A stretch of 64,000 bases of DNA from Mastigias papua. Lineage: Eukaryota; Cnidaria; Scyphozoa; Rhizostomeae; Mastigiidae. Made by a program: the position numbers and the translations under genes. The stretch is from assembly GCA_964019165.1 (NCBI GenBank), contig OZ025271.1, forward strand, positions 11,704,259 through 11,768,258. The letters run 5' to 3'. The stretch's first letter is position 1, and each line of letters starts with the position of its first letter. The notes under the pieces were generated by a model, which saw nothing but the letters and a program-made list of their open reading frames with translations, had not been told where the DNA came from and ran no database searches. Shown piece after piece: positions 10,424-22,478 of the stretch.

Positions 10424-11228
10424 GGGGTCATTCATTTAGTACGTACACACGAAGGGGGGGAGGGGGGTCAAGCAAATGCGTACGAATGCGTACAAGGGGG
10501 GGAGGGGGGTTGACACATGAAGTACGTACGCAAAGCAAAAACTTACCAGCTTTTTACATACATCCTGCAATATTTTCATTTGCAAAGGTCCCTTAACAGA
10601 CATTTAATTAATGTAGTACATATTCAGTTGAGGTTACTTCTAGCACAGGGGTATCAATCATACGGCCCGCAGGCCGAATCCGTCAATGTGGCCCCCTAGG
10701 AATTTTGAATAAACTGAAACCCAGCGATATTGTTCCCATTGTTATAGCGGCATTTACTAGTGGCATTTAAAAGGCTGAATACCCAGTTTTTCGTCGTTAT
10801 CTAGCATGCCAGATAGGAAACATGCGATGACTTATGTATATTTGAAAGCCCCTATTACCTAGCCGTCTCGGGTTCCGTCAACCTACCCGGTCATTGTGGC
10901 GCCATGTTATACCCTATGTGGCCCTTGGGCCAAATGAATTTGACAGCCCCTGTTCTAGTATAATGCTGTTTTGTTTGAAAAATATCATAGATTTCTTATG
11001 AAATACATGTGAAGTGATCATCTTAATTTCTCGTGAATGCTTAAAATGTCTTTCTCCATGGTTTTGAGTGCCTAGAAACCTTCTTTTAGAGATGAAGGGG
11101 GGGGGTCAAACAACCAAGAGTACGTACGCATAAGGGGGGGTGAGTATCAAGCGTACGTGTGCGTACGAGGGGGGAGGGGGGGTCAAATTTTAGTCAATTT
11201 AGAGCGTACGTACTAATTGAATGACCCC
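10424..11228. mobile_element. TIR element with 3-bp (TTC) target duplication, PIF/Harbinger- or Zator-like
   Basis: The ends are ggggtcattcatttagtac and, reverse-complemented, ggggtcattcaattagtacg. TTC lies immediately outside both ends (10421-10423 and 11229-11231). Just inside, G-rich runs alternate with 'cgtacgnatgcgtac'-type palindromes on both sides, so the structured termini are about 100 bp. A 3-bp duplication fits PIF/Harbinger, CACTA or Zator types. The interior is mostly another element (10646-10952). No coding capacity is visible. Confidence 0.7.
10646..10952. mobile_element. Nested hAT MITE (307 bp)
   Basis: The termini are caggggtatcaatcatacgg and, from the right end reverse-complemented, caggggctgtcaaattcatt, followed by a 'ggccc..gggcc' block on both sides. 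This is the familiar hAT/Charlie-type end. An 8-bp duplication flanks it: ttctagca (10638-10645) and ttctagta (10953-10960), with one mismatch. It lies inside the element at 10424-11228, so it inserted later. Confidence 0.8.
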
Positions 11229-11435
11229 TTCTAGGACTAGCTCAAGTGTAAACAAATTACACCACGTGTGAGATATGTTATCCACTATTTTCAGTCAATC
11301 TGCACTTCGTATTGACAATGATTATGTTGTCTGGTTCAGTTTAGAGTTGAAACGTTTGGCATAGGCATTTCAAATGTTCATTGAAGTAGAATTATTTCTA
11401 TCTACTAGGTTATTGTGTTCAGTGCTTTCGAAAAT

Positions 11436-12409
11436 TGTTATAGGACAAAAGCATGTGGACGTTAGGAATCCGGGCAGTTGCGCTTGCGTGTAACCAACTC
11501 TACGCTGTAAATTTTGTCGTGGACAGGGTCGCGGAGCGCAGTGTTAGACTCATTTGGCCCCGAGAGATGAGATCAGAGATACAACAACTTTCAGTTGAGA
11601 ATCAATTTGCGGAATCACAGGACTTACACAGTGTTCAATTTATTTATATCAAATGCCATATTACTCAAATACACGACGTTACATGTCATCGAGACGGCGC
11701 TTACATATCATCAAAATTATATTTAGATTAATTACTATTTTGGTTAATTCATACGTTGATCAGAGCACGTATCCTTACACGCAGAGTTACGGTCAGTCTT
11801 GGACTGTGTTTGCTGTTAATACTTTGGTGTCTCCACTGAAGAAGTATGCAAGAATAATCTTGTCTACTGCGACACTTCCGGTTTTAGACATTGCCGAGTC
11901 TGCTCGAACTCGCTCGTTTCATTTAAATAAGTTTTAAAGAACTTTTTGTCTCAAAGATTTTTTGTAATTACTGATAGATTTTAAGTTTATTATCTTTTTA
12001 ATGTATATTATGCGTTTGTGAGCCCTGTGGATATATGGCGTACTATAAGTGTCTTTATTATCATTGTTATTATTATTGAGTCTCAAGGGGTTAGTACGCA
12101 AACCGTTCAGTGTTTTTCTTTATACTTTCTCATGCATAGGCTGTAATGTTGGCCCTGAGTAGGCTCAGTGCTATATTTATTGTGTTAATTTCAAGTGTTG
12201 ATCCCCTGTCGTGTAACTATGTTGTCTAATTGTATCATACAGTCTGTGCCTCCTGTGTAATGTCCTGTTCATATACTTGTTGATTAGTTTGACTCATTTT
12301 AATGATATGGACATGCAATTGTAAATTAGAGCCAGTCTTGAATCAGAAGTTTCATAAAAATAAACCGTAGTTATCATTTGGGCCTAACTCTGCTCGAACC
12401 CGAACACGC
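11436..12409 (+). mobile_element. Probable 5' LTR of Gypsy-1
   Basis: The stretch starts at a TG (tgttataggac), ends ..cgccaca before a TGGTGACAGAGG-like primer-binding site, and is followed 35 bp later by the gag ATG. A polyadenylation-like ataaaaataaa occurs near 12353. The start is uncertain because no second LTR is present for comparison. The LTR call rests on position, the TG...CA ends and the PBS. Confidence 0.5.
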
Positions 12410-12444
12410 CACAAATTGGTGACAGAGGTCTTTGTTAGGTCACA

Positions 12445-13083
12445 ATGTCAACGCAAATACTACCGGAGCGAGTTTCTGATGGCGATTTTGCCACCTGGTT
12501 ACGACATTTCGATCGCCGTGCCTCGGCCAATGACTGGAATGATGACAAACGCATTGCCAAGTTGCCTGCTTTCCTTCATGGCCCCGCTGCTGTGTATTTT
12601 GACTCTTTAGGCGATGCCGAAAAGGATACGTTGCCACATTTGTTGGATAGTTTAAAGAAATGCTTTACCCCCTTGGCAAATCGCGAAAAATTTTATCGGG
12701 AGTTTGAGCAGCAAGCCCTGCCAGAGCCCTACAATGAGCAGCAACAGCAACGTTTGGATCATCTTGAGCATTTGATTTCCAAAATGGCGGATCAACAGGC
12801 CAATTTAATTGCCGCAGTTTCCTCACTCTCATTGCATTCCACTACACCAGTGCCACCCAAAGATGTCAGCTATCGCGCCAAGAATGGTGTCCGCTGTTTT
12901 TTCTGCCACGAAGAAGGCCACGTTGTTCGCCAATGCAAGAAGCGTCAGGGAGCAAGCCGTTGCACTGCCTGCGGAGGTTGGGGCCACAACACCCAGAACT
13001 GTTCAACTCTTTTTCACATGGACAGTAGTCAATTATCTCTACAAGGTCGTAAGTCTTTAAACTACCAAGGGGTGCCTCGTTAA
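12445..13083 (+). CDS. Gypsy-1 Gag, internally shortened
   Basis: ATG at 12445 follows the probable primer-binding site. The 212-residue product starts with a capsid-like segment (DFATWLRHFDRRASANDW...FLHGPAAVYFDSL), as in animal Ty3/Gypsy Gag. It then jumps to a Gln-rich stretch and two zinc knuckles, CFFCHEEGHVVRQC and CTACGGWGHNTQNC, both CX2CX4HX4C. It is shorter than usual Gag. The capsid C-terminal half seems deleted around residue 92, where 'EQQALP' runs straight into 'EPYNEQQQQR'. Gag packages the element RNA. The pol frame overlaps its end in another phase, consistent with a frameshift between gag and pol. Confidence 0.75.
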   Translation: MSTQILPERVSDGDFATWLRHFDRRASANDWNDDKRIAKLPAFLHGPAAVYFDSLGDAEKDTLPHLLDSLKKCFTPLANREKFYREFEQQALPEPYNEQQQQRLDHLEHLISKMADQQANLIAAVSSLSLHSTTPVPPKDVSYRAKNGVRCFFCHEEGHVVRQCKKRQGASRCTACGGWGHNTQNCSTLFHMDSSQLSLQGRKSLNYQGVPR

Positions 13084-15690
13084 GAGGTTGGAGCGATGCG
13101 CACCCTTCTGTTGGTGTTGGTGTTGCCCCTGAATGTCCTCGCCAACCTCTTCTTTCTTGTGAGTTTAATGGTGGTGTGCAGCTGTCTGTCCTTATTGACA
13201 CGGGATCTATGAAGTCGATTTTAAGTCAGGATGCCTGTCAATTAATTTCTGATGGTTGCACACGCCGCTCGGAAAATCCACCGACATTCAGGGCCAACTC
13301 CAGCCACTGTGTCTCTGTAACTGGACAACCTTTATCATCCTCTAGTGTGATTGTTGCTCAAGTAGTTTTCCCAGGGAGTAATTATGTGTATGAGGGAGAC
13401 TTCCTTATATGTGATAATGTGTTACAGTCCTTGCAGTGTATTCTTGGCTGGGATTTTATTGTTTCTCACCACCTGCAATTGTCCATACTTGGGGAAAGTT
13501 ATGTCCTGGTAGGCCCACATGGCAGCACACCCTTGACACCCTTGCCTCCATCTGCTACCCCATCTTCCTCTCCCATTCTATCTTCTGGGATGTGTGCCAA
13601 CTCTTCCCCAGAGGGGGACTTACCATTGCTTTCCCAGCTACATATATGGGGACCAGCTAAGGTTACTCTGCAAAGTAATTTTACACTCCCTGCACGCACT
13701 GAGTGTATCTTGCCATGTAAGGTACCCTATAGTTATGGTAATCAGCTTGGTATGGTTAGTTCACTAGGTGAGGTTTCCCCATATTATGTTGCATGTACAG
13801 TTAATCAGGCTAGTAATAGACATCTCCCTATCAGGGTTATGAATCCATCTGATTGCCCTATTGAGCTCACAGCCAATCAGACTCTTGCACATTTTACACG
13901 ATGTTTTTTCCCCGAGGGGTAGTAAAAATCGCCAAAATGGGCCTAAATTTAGCTGTGAAGGGCATTTGTTGATAGAATCGCGCGTTCTAATTGGCTAAAA
14001 CGGTATGGAGAATATAAATGTGATCAACGCTCTCAGCCAATCAAAGATTTGGAACCTATGCTCTGCTATTAACCCTAATTTGTCCGCAAGAGATAAGAAA
14101 TCCTTGCTCAATACTTTACTTTCCTTTCCTGATGTCTTTAATAACAGTCTAGGCCACACATCAGTTGCTTTACACAAAATGGATGCAGGTGACTCTCCTC
14201 CTATCCGACAATACCCCAGACGCCTGCCATACCACCACAGGGCAGAGGTTGAAAAACAGGTAAATGACATGCTTTCCCAAGGGGATATTCAACCCAGCAC
14301 CAGTCCTTGGTCATCACCCATTGTACTTGTAAAGAAAAAGGATGGTTCATGTAGGTTTTGTATAGATTACAGGAAGTTGAACTCCATTACAAAAGTTGAT
14401 GCTCACCCCCTTCCTCGTGTTGATGACCTTCTAGAAGCATTAAATGGAAACACCATTTTTAGCACCTTAGACCTTCGTAGTGGCTATTGGCAAGTGGGCA
14501 TGCATCCTGATGCTTGTGGAAAAACAGCTTTTAGTACCCCTGGTGGATTATATGAATTTTTCCGGCTCCCTTATTGACTATCCAATGCCCCTGCTACATT
14601 TTCACGTGCTATTGGTGTTGTCTTGTTAGGACTGACATATGCAGAGTGTCTCTGTTATTTTGATGATATTATCATTTTTTCAAAAAATATGGCTGAACAC
14701 TGCTCACGTTTAACTTCTGTGTTAAATAGATTCCGAGAGCACAACCTGCGTGTTAAGGCTTCTAAATGTTCCTTTGGTGCAGATAAAGTTGTCTACTTAG
14801 GTCACACTGTTTCACAGGAGGGCATTCATACAGACCCAAAGAAGATTGAAGTCATTAAAGCTCTGTCTGCACTTTCCAATTTGGACAATCTGCGCTCTTT
14901 TTTGGGTATTGCAGGATACTACCGCAAATTTATCCCCGATTTTCCCACTGTATCTGCCCCTCTCACTGGGCTGACCAAAAAGGGTATTAAAGTCTCATGG
15001 TCTGACCAACATCAACATGCTTTTCAGACCCTGAAACGTCATCTCTGTTCTGCCCCCGTCCTTGCATACCCTGATTTTGATAGGCCATTTTTGTTACAGA
15101 CTGATGCATCAGATGTTGGGCTTGGGGCCATCTTAGCACAGCATTATGGTAAGGGGTAGGAAGGAGTAATTGCATATGCCAGCTATACTCTTTCCCCGCG
15201 GGAGCAAATCTACTCAACAATCGAAAAAGAAGCTCTAGCAGTGGTATTTGCTGTGAAACACTTTCCGTTTTACTTGCTAGGAAAGAAGTTCTCTGTCATA
15301 ACTGACAATAATGCATTGCGCTGGCTTCATTCTCTTGAGCCTAAAGGGAGAATCGCTCGTTGGATCATGGATCTCCAGGAATTTGAATTTGATGTTCAAC
15401 ATAGGCCAGGAAATGCCAACCAAAATGCTGATGCATTATCTCGCCTTAACCACAGCAAACCTGTTGATATAGTCAGTGCTATTACTCTCGGCCTAGACAC
15501 TAACCTACTTGAGGCACAGAGAAATGACTCTGATATTAGCAAAGTGATAGAATTGAAGGAGAAGGCTTTCCTAAACCCCCACCATTTGTATGGAAGAGCA
15601 ACCCTATTATGCGCACATACTGGGAGTGCTGGGACCAGCTTTTCATAAGCAATGGCCTTCTTACTCGTTCCCTCAACAACTCAAAAGATA
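13084..15690 (+). pseudogene. Gypsy-1 Pol: protease, reverse transcriptase, RNase H (broken)
   Basis: The order is as in Ty3/Gypsy: aspartic protease (VLIDTGSMKSIL near 13190), reverse transcriptase and RNase H. The RT has SPIVLVKKKDGSCRFCIDYRKLN, the TLDLRSGYWQV block and CYFDDIIIFSK with the catalytic DD, and extends to LGIAGYYRKFIPDF. RNase H has LLQTDASDVGLGAILAQ, TDNNALRWL and NADALSRL. It is inactivated by a stop at 13920, a non-coding gap to about 14005, TGA at 14575 within the 'LPFGLSNAP' block, TAG at 15157, and a frameshift near 15600. The linker to integrase ends at the insertion at 15691. Homology appears to resume at 18629. Confidence 0.85.
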
Positions 15691-18628
15691 TGTAACATTT
15701 GCTTAACACTTTACTCAATGTCATGCGCGGATCAGATTACACAATGTTTATGTACGCGAAGTCGTCCACATGAGTAACATTTTCTCGTCTCTCAGAGTAG
15801 TGCGGCATTTAATCGAAAAATGACAAGTGGATAACCATACTTCATTATTCTACGAACACTTTGATATAATATTCAACATGGTTTGTAGAAGTTCTTCGGC
15901 ATATAATCCAGCTCCAAAACTCTCACTTGCGACTTCGCCCATTGTTTCGGCCTATTGATTTTCCACACTTTTTCGTTGGTGAATGAATAAGAGCAGTTTC
16001 TACAAAACTCGTTTACAAATCGAGAAAATGACAGGTGAGGCTGAATAGTTTAATTACCAAGGAATATTACAGTATAAATTATCATAATATATTTCTAAGA
16101 TTTCTGGCATATAATTTACGTTTTGTCTATAGTACAGTATGCTGCTTCTCGAGTGAAGCGCAGTCACCCCTGCGAGGTATTTTGCGGCAAAATACGAGCT
16201 ATATACCCGCCAGTCTTCGAAACAAGGGTGTCTTTCATGTGGTAGACAGCTAGATCTACGTAGAAAACCCTGGATACGTTAAATTTTATCTCAGGAACAT
16301 TTCTGTTTTTCGTACTTCTTCGATACTTTGATTTCGCAGTTTGTGCCGATGAAGAGAATGACTCAGGATTAAGTCCTGGATATAGGTACATCAAAGTTTG
16401 CACCCCTATAGGCCTCTATCACAAGAACCCTACCGGTAACACACCCTAGTTGATTTTTAGAACTAACATTTCATAATGTTTGAAAAGAGAAAAGAAAATA
16501 AAATAGAACATAGCTGCCCCATTGGTGTAAGTTTATTTACTTCAAAGTAATATCCTCTGTAACAACTACCAAACAATATACTGTATGCACAAAAGTCATA
16601 CAGTATCGGTCCTGCCAAATAAAAAGTGGGGGTACACATAAAATGTTGGGGCTACGGACGATAAAATTGTTTGATTAAGGCTAAGAAAATCACTGGTATG
16701 TAAAGCGTGAGGGCTGAAGCCCGAGCCCACCAGCTACACCCACCAGTCATAAATCACTATGGTACCAGTTACATTTTCAAACCTCAAACTGGCTGAAATG
16801 ACCCGTTTTTAGGCCTCATCCATACAGTAGTGGTTAAGAAAGTTTGCACCAGGGGTATTTGATACTTTTATGCCAAAAGTTGCACCAAAATCAATGTCAA
16901 AAAATTTGAAAGTGCCATAAAATCAAAATATCTGTGAAAATGATATGAGAGATCAAAAGCCTTGAATACAGTGGTACAGGTAAACAAAACTATAGAGGTG
17001 ATAAAAAGAAAACAATTCAGACTATGCTAATAGACTCATATACCAAGAAAAATGAAGTCCTCACTGAAGATTTACAAGTGTGAGCCCATTTCTACTCTTA
17101 TGCTAATCCCTGGCCTTACCATTGCCTACAGTTTTTATAAAAAGATCAGTACACCTGACATATTTAGGGATTTTAGCTCCTCACATCTCCAACTTGTCCT
17201 GTCTTGCAATTATAAACTCTTTACAGTTTAAATAAATACATTTATTCCTACATACACATATACCTTACTGTTGTAAGCACAGCTTATTCATTTGCTAGAA
17301 ATTTTGCTATTTAAAAGAGCATCCAAGTGTTTAAATACACAATTGAATAGTTTTATGCACTGTCCATTCATAAATTGAGCAAGGAACTCTTCCAGTAAAT
17401 GTTTACAAAATATTATCAAATGACTTTCAGATAGTCATGTAATTTCCAGGTTTTCATGTTAATACTATACAAAAAGTAACATATTCATTGAGGGAAGTAA
17501 TGCATTTAAGAGAGCACAGAATCTCTGCTACATGTGCACTAACTGAAGAGAGAATAACAGATATGGCCAGTTACAATGTCAATATGTTATTGATACTATA
17601 GGATAACTTCAATATGGTCAATAGTGCACATCATGAACTTGCATCAGCATACAAACAACCCCTGATGGAATATGATTTCAACAAACAAATGAGTGAATTA
17701 AATGGGCAATAGAAATGATTTATTTTCAGTATAGGTCTATAGAAGTCTATAGGAAACAGTAGCCTTAAGATCTTTGAAACAATACAAGAAAATAGGGGCT
17801 AAATTGACTGAGGATGGGACTAATAATTGGATGTGTGCATGCATCTTTGTATACATGTATTCATAATAGAGCTCACTGCAGTAGATGCCATTATCAATCT
17901 GATGAAGGGATAGCAGCTATACTGTCAGGAAGCAGTCATGTACTTGCAATTTTCAGAACAACAGAAAACTATGAGGACTTGCAACTAGAACTGCAAGATA
18001 TCACAAATGAGATCAATACATTCAAAACTCTCATTTGATCATATACACTAAGAGACTGGATGGCTTTTAGGTGGTCACTAGAAAGTCCTGGCTCTTGCAA
18101 CTGACATAGAAGGGGCAATTGGAGCCTACACTTGCAAAAGGTGCAAGTGCCCAAAAGACAAGAAGCAGGACATGGCCTTTACACAGTGGTCATTCTGTGA
18201 CAGTGGTCAATATGCAAGGACCTACAAAATCAATGACTTGTCCCACAAAAAAGGAACACTTGAGTCCAAATCTGGATGCAAAGCAGGCGCATTTTTCAAT
18301 GACTTCCTATTGATCACATAGTTATCCACACTCTGCATCTCTTCTTGCTCATCACACTCACAGACTATTTGCAAGCCTTGCTTATATTACTTCTTTGTGT
18401 AGGAGATGTAATTGAGAAGACAAGACGAAAGATTTCACCAATACTTTTCATACGATAAACACAGATAGCTACGGGAAGTTTTGAATGAGAAGGAGGGACC
18501 GTGGCTTCCTCGTAGAATCCTCTAGATTCCTTCGCTGCAGATTGTTGGTGTACCGCCATCTTTGGTTTACAGGTCCGACTAAGTGCGCATGCGCATATCT
18601 TTACCTTTGATTTTTGCGAGATGTTACA
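15691..18628. other. 2.9 kb insertion splitting Gypsy-1 pol; contents unrecognised
   Basis: Gypsy-1 coding similarity stops at ..LTRSLNNSKD (15690) and resumes with NPILIF.. at 18629. The intervening piece begins tgtaacat and ends atgttaca, an 8-bp inverted terminal match, with no convincing target duplication. Inside I find no transposase. A Cys-containing open stretch at about 18080-18310 (..TCKRCKCPKDKKQD..) has an ordered look but no family I recognise. It may be a non-autonomous element. Alternatively the two Gypsy pieces may be separate fragments. Confidence 0.4.
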
Positions 18629-18830
18629 AATCCTATACTCATCTTTTCCCATGACAACAAGAAGTTTCCCAGGCATGCTTTTGTTATTCCTAATACTCTA
18701 GTACCCAGGGTCCTTGAAGGTCTGCACAACAGCCCAGCAGGGGGGCATATGGGCATCACTCGCACCATCCATAGAGCTAGGGAGCGCTTCTTTTGGCCTA
18801 AAATGCGCACTTCTATAATTAATTTCATCC
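18629..18830 (+). pseudogene. Gypsy-1 integrase N-terminal (H2C2) fragment
   Basis: The reading FPRHAFVIPNTLVPRVLEG, then LHNSPAGGHMGITRTIHRAR and ERFFWPKM is the start of a Ty3/Gypsy integrase zinc-binding domain. The two histidines (LHNS..GGHMG) and 'FFWPKM' are in place. The two cysteines that should follow are missing because the sequence changes near 18830. No integrase catalytic core follows. Gypsy-2 internal sequence begins at once, so the fragment is cut at a junction between two elements. Confidence 0.7.
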
Positions 18831-18999
18831 TGTTGGAAGAACCCCCGTGACGTTAAATTCGTTGTTGCGCAATTCTTTATATATATATTTTATGTTGATT
18901 TATAATTATTCATTCAGCGATAGTTCTCATTCGAGTGACTATAAGAAGTATTCTCATTGCGTTTCGACTACAGTTACATTACTATCGCTGAATCTTAAA

Positions 19000-19920
19000 A
19001 TGGAGGTTACAACTCTAGTATTCAACGGCGAAGGTGACGTCAGAGATTTTATAACAAAAGTCGAGTTATATTCCGCGTTAAAGGGTTATACTGAGGAGAA
19101 ATGCGCTCAGAACCTAGCAAGCCGCTTAGAAGGGCCCGCTTTTGACGTTTATTTACGATTAAATCAAGAAGATAAGAAAAAGGTTAATAGGTTAAAAGAA
19201 GAACTATTAAAGGAGTTCGAAAGAGGGCAGCTTAACCGTGAAGAAGCTATTTGCACCCTAGCGACTCGAGTTAGAAAACCCGGAGAATCGGCGCATACGT
19301 ATGCCTACAAGTTATTGGAGCTAATCAAGCTTGCATACCCGGACTTTAATAGTCAGACACGTTCAACGATTGCAAAGGACTATTTCGTCCGTGGGCTTCA
19401 CAGAGACATGCAAACGGCCTTGAAATCGATGGAAAAGTTTGAATCATGTGATATAAACGCTCTTGCCGATGAGGTAACACGCCTACAAATCGCTGGTATC
19501 AAATCTAATTTTCATGCTGCCCCCCTCGCAAGCCCGCATAGTGTCAACGCTACTGGCACTACCATGGCTGATGACATGTTAAATTCAATTGCAGAAAGAG
19601 TTGTTGAAAAATTAACAAATCTATCAATACATCAAGAAGACGGAGGTAATGATCCCTATCATCCGACTGTCAATGCTGCAGCTAATGTCGTGGCAACTTT
19701 TCCATCGAATCCTCGAGGAGGTTACAGAAATTATTCAAGTCAACGTAGGGCCCGGGGAAATTCACGCGGACGATACCGGAATTATCCAGCCCAGCAGCTA
19801 AAATGCAGATGTTGTAAGAGTTCTGACCACTTCGTCCGAAATTGTCCCACTCGCTTCTGTCAAGCTTGTGGGCAACGTGGGCATGATAGTAAAGATACAG
19901 CCTGTCCTCACTATCAATGA
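19000..19920 (+). CDS. Gypsy-2 Gag
   Basis: I chose the ATG at 19000 (MEVTTLVFNGEGDVRDF) over the upstream in-frame start at 18847 because similarity to Gag begins here. About 306 residues are predicted. The N-terminal capsid-like domain has the 'F.GE.DV..FI.K.E....KGY' entry and 'EGPAFDVYLRL', and the 'LATRVRKPGESAHTYAYKL' helix pair. Near the C terminus is an Arg/Gly-rich stretch. Two zinc knuckles follow: CRCCKSSDHFVRNC (CX2CX4HX4C) and CQACGQRGHDSKDTAC (longer last spacing). Gag forms the particle and binds RNA. The frame is intact, unlike pol downstream. No LTR is visible upstream. The 5' side abuts the Gypsy-1 integrase piece. Confidence 0.8.
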   Translation: MEVTTLVFNGEGDVRDFITKVELYSALKGYTEEKCAQNLASRLEGPAFDVYLRLNQEDKKKVNRLKEELLKEFERGQLNREEAICTLATRVRKPGESAHTYAYKLLELIKLAYPDFNSQTRSTIAKDYFVRGLHRDMQTALKSMEKFESCDINALADEVTRLQIAGIKSNFHAAPLASPHSVNATGTTMADDMLNSIAERVVEKLTNLSIHQEDGGNDPYHPTVNAAANVVATFPSNPRGGYRNYSSQRRARGNSRGRYRNYPAQQLKCRCCKSSDHFVRNCPTRFCQACGQRGHDSKDTACPHYQ

Positions 19921-22197
19921 CTAACCGTATTTGACAATATCAAACCAGGGGAAGAATCGCGTTCCGTTGTTATCGCCGCAAAGCTTCATAATTTAAATAC
20001 TCACGTGATGTTGGACACAGGATCGGGAACATCCGTTATCGATTTAGGTACGCTACGCAAATAGGTCTAGACGAACATATAGACAAGTCATCGGCTAAAT
20101 TGTTGATTAACGCTTCGGGAGATCATATGGAAATAATCGGCTCAGTTACCATATCAGTAACCATTCCGGGGAGCCATCCACTCAACCAAGCTTTCCAGGT
20201 TCTTGATTCCCTTTCATATTCGAATATTTTACTTGGGAGGGACTTCATGAGACAATTTGGTACTGTGAGCTTTGATTTCAACAAAAATAAAATTGAATTA
20301 GGGAATTTGTCTATAACAGGGCTGACAGCATCGAGTACTAAGGTTCGATTATGTGAAAATTCCATCGTCCCAGCGCGATCCGAAAAGGTCCTTTTTGTGA
20401 AATGTTCAACCTTCAATTCGTTGCTTGAAGGAGACTTTGAACCACATATGGTACCGTTTATTAGAGGTCTTTATGCTAACAGAACTCGTATCATACCGAA
20501 TATTGAGGGAATATTTCCTGTAACCGTTCTTAATGTCACAGCGTCAGACATCCATTTAAATTCTCGAAAAATAATGGGTTCCATACATGCGGCAAGCGAA
20601 TCAGTAAAAAGTACTGTTGGAAGTTACAACGAGAGTAGTGAATTGGGAAACGTTGCAATTAGTGACCAATTATTACCGGCTGAGAAAGACCGTTTACAGT
20701 CGTTACTAGGAGCATACAAGGACGTTTTTGCCGAAAACCCGAAAAGTCCCAAACGAACCGACATTTTAGAACATAAAATCGATACTAATGATGCATTACC
20801 TGTGTATCGTAAACCTCGACGAGTTCCAGTCACCTGGGAAAAAGACATAGATCTGCAAGTTACTGAAATGCTTGCTAATGGGATAATTCGCCCTTCGTAT
20901 TCGCCTTGGAATGCTCCGGTTTTGTTAGTTAAAAAGAAAGATAACAGTACACGTTTTGTCTGCGATTTTCGTGGTGTTAACGACATTACAAAAAAAGATA
21001 CGTACCCATTGCCTCATATCAAGGATGTAATTGACAAGATGGCGGGCTCTAAATACTGGTCCACTCTGGATGCTGCATCGGCTTATTGGTCGATTCCTTT
21101 ATCTGAAGCGGATAAGGAGAAGACAGCATTTGCAGTCCCTCGAGGAAAATTCGAGTTCAATGTTATGCCATTTGGTCTCTCCAACGCTGGCGCTACCTAC
21201 CAGAGCATGATGGATATATGTTTGGCAGGTTTACGAACTGATAAAGTCCTTTCATATATGGATGATATAGTGATTTTTAGTAAAACATTTGACGAGCATA
21301 TTCGAGACCTAACATCCGTGTTCGATTGTTTACTAACCGCCAATGTATCACTCAAGGCATCAAAGCGCGTTTTTGCGGCCGAAAAAGTTGATTTCTTAGG
21401 TTTCGAACTTTCTATCGACGGAATCAAACCTCAATCACGTTTAACAACAGCCATAAATAACCTACCGAACCCAAGCTCTAAGAAGGAGTTAAGACGATTT
21501 TTGGGCATGGCTGGATTTTTCAGAGCCTTTATTAAGGATTTCGCTACGATTAGCCAATCACTAAATCGACTTACTGGAGACAATGTTCCATTTGAGTGGG
21601 ATTCCAATAGTGAGGCAGCATTTAATAAAATCAAACAATATCTCATGTGTAAACCACTTCTTGCCTTCCCTCTCCTTCATCAACCATTTATCGTGGAAGT
21701 TGATGCGAGTGATTATGCCGCGGGAGGAGTATTGTCTCAGAAGGGTATTGATAATGTCTTACATCCAATTGCATACTTTTCAACTTCTTTCACTGGCTCT
21801 CAACGTAACTGGGCCCCAATCGCTAAAGAGGCTTTTGCGTTAATACTAGCTGTTCGTCACTGGCATGTATATTTGCTGGGAACCGAATTTATACTGCGCT
21901 CGGACCACAATCCTCTCGTCCATCTCCGAAAACAAAATACCCCCGTGGGAAATTTAGTCGTTGGATTGCAGAATTAGAGGAATATAATTATACTGTCCAG
22001 TATATACCAGGTAAAGATAACGTTAAAGCCGATTTGTTGTCTCGTAATCGTGCTGCAAATGAACAACAGCCGCAATCGTCGTTCGAGGACAAAATTTATA
22101 CAATTGACCATGGTGCTTTTATTGAACAATTGAAACGCGAACAAGGTGTCGACCCAGTGATTAGTATTAACGAAAGGCTGGTGCAGAACGGAGAACC
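19921..22197 (+). pseudogene. Gypsy-2 Pol: protease, RT, RNase H, lacking integrase
   Basis: The protease block VMLDTGSGTSVIDLG lies near 20010, then a one-base shift around 20058. The frame then stays open from about 20100 to 21977. RT motifs are present: NAPVLLVKKKDNSTRFVCDF, the TLDAASAYWSIPL block, FGLSNAGATYQ, and YMDD at 21255-21266. The connection LRRFLGMAGFFRAFI follows. RNase H shows FIVEVDASDYAAGGVLSQ. A single-base indel in a C-run near 21937 shifts the frame, and similarity continues (RWIAELEEYNY.., KADLLSR) to 22197, where a Tc1-like repeat begins. The integrase and 3' LTR are absent. Only about two small indels disrupt over 2 kb, so decay is limited. The truncation is the main lesion. 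Confidence 0.85.
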
Positions 22198-22199
22198 TA

Positions 22200-22478
22200 C
22201 AATACCCGACAAAAGTCCTGGGACACTTTGCACTTTTTGCAGTCTGCAACAAACTTTCATTCCCCTCTCCCCCTGAAACAATGTTGGTTTTCTGGAGAAG
22301 TACCTGCGATAATGGGAAAATTTCGCGTGCACGCCAACTTCAAATGTACCACAAACGAATCAACATTGTTCTAGGGGGAAGGGGGGTGCATGTTTGTAGC
22401 AACCATGACAATATGTAGAGGAAAATGGTTTTTTTATCTGTTTCTTCTAAGTGTCCCAAGGACTTTTGTCCACTATTG
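22200..22478. mobile_element. Tc1/mariner-like MITE, copy 1
   Basis: The terminal inverted repeats start caatacccgacaaaagtcct on the left and, reverse-complemented, caatagtggacaaaagtcct on the right, then gggacactt. The 'aaaagt..tgggacactt' core is the usual Tc1-like end. TA precedes the left end (22198-22199), where it interrupts Gypsy-2 pol. Related copies lie at 44226-44506 and 46840-47118. There is no coding capacity. Confidence 0.75.

Noticed and set aside
18847..18999. Upstream GTG start extending Gypsy-2 Gag by 51 codons
   Set aside because: The extension is low-complexity, Ser/Tyr-rich and outside Gag similarity. The ATG at 19000 fits the family start.
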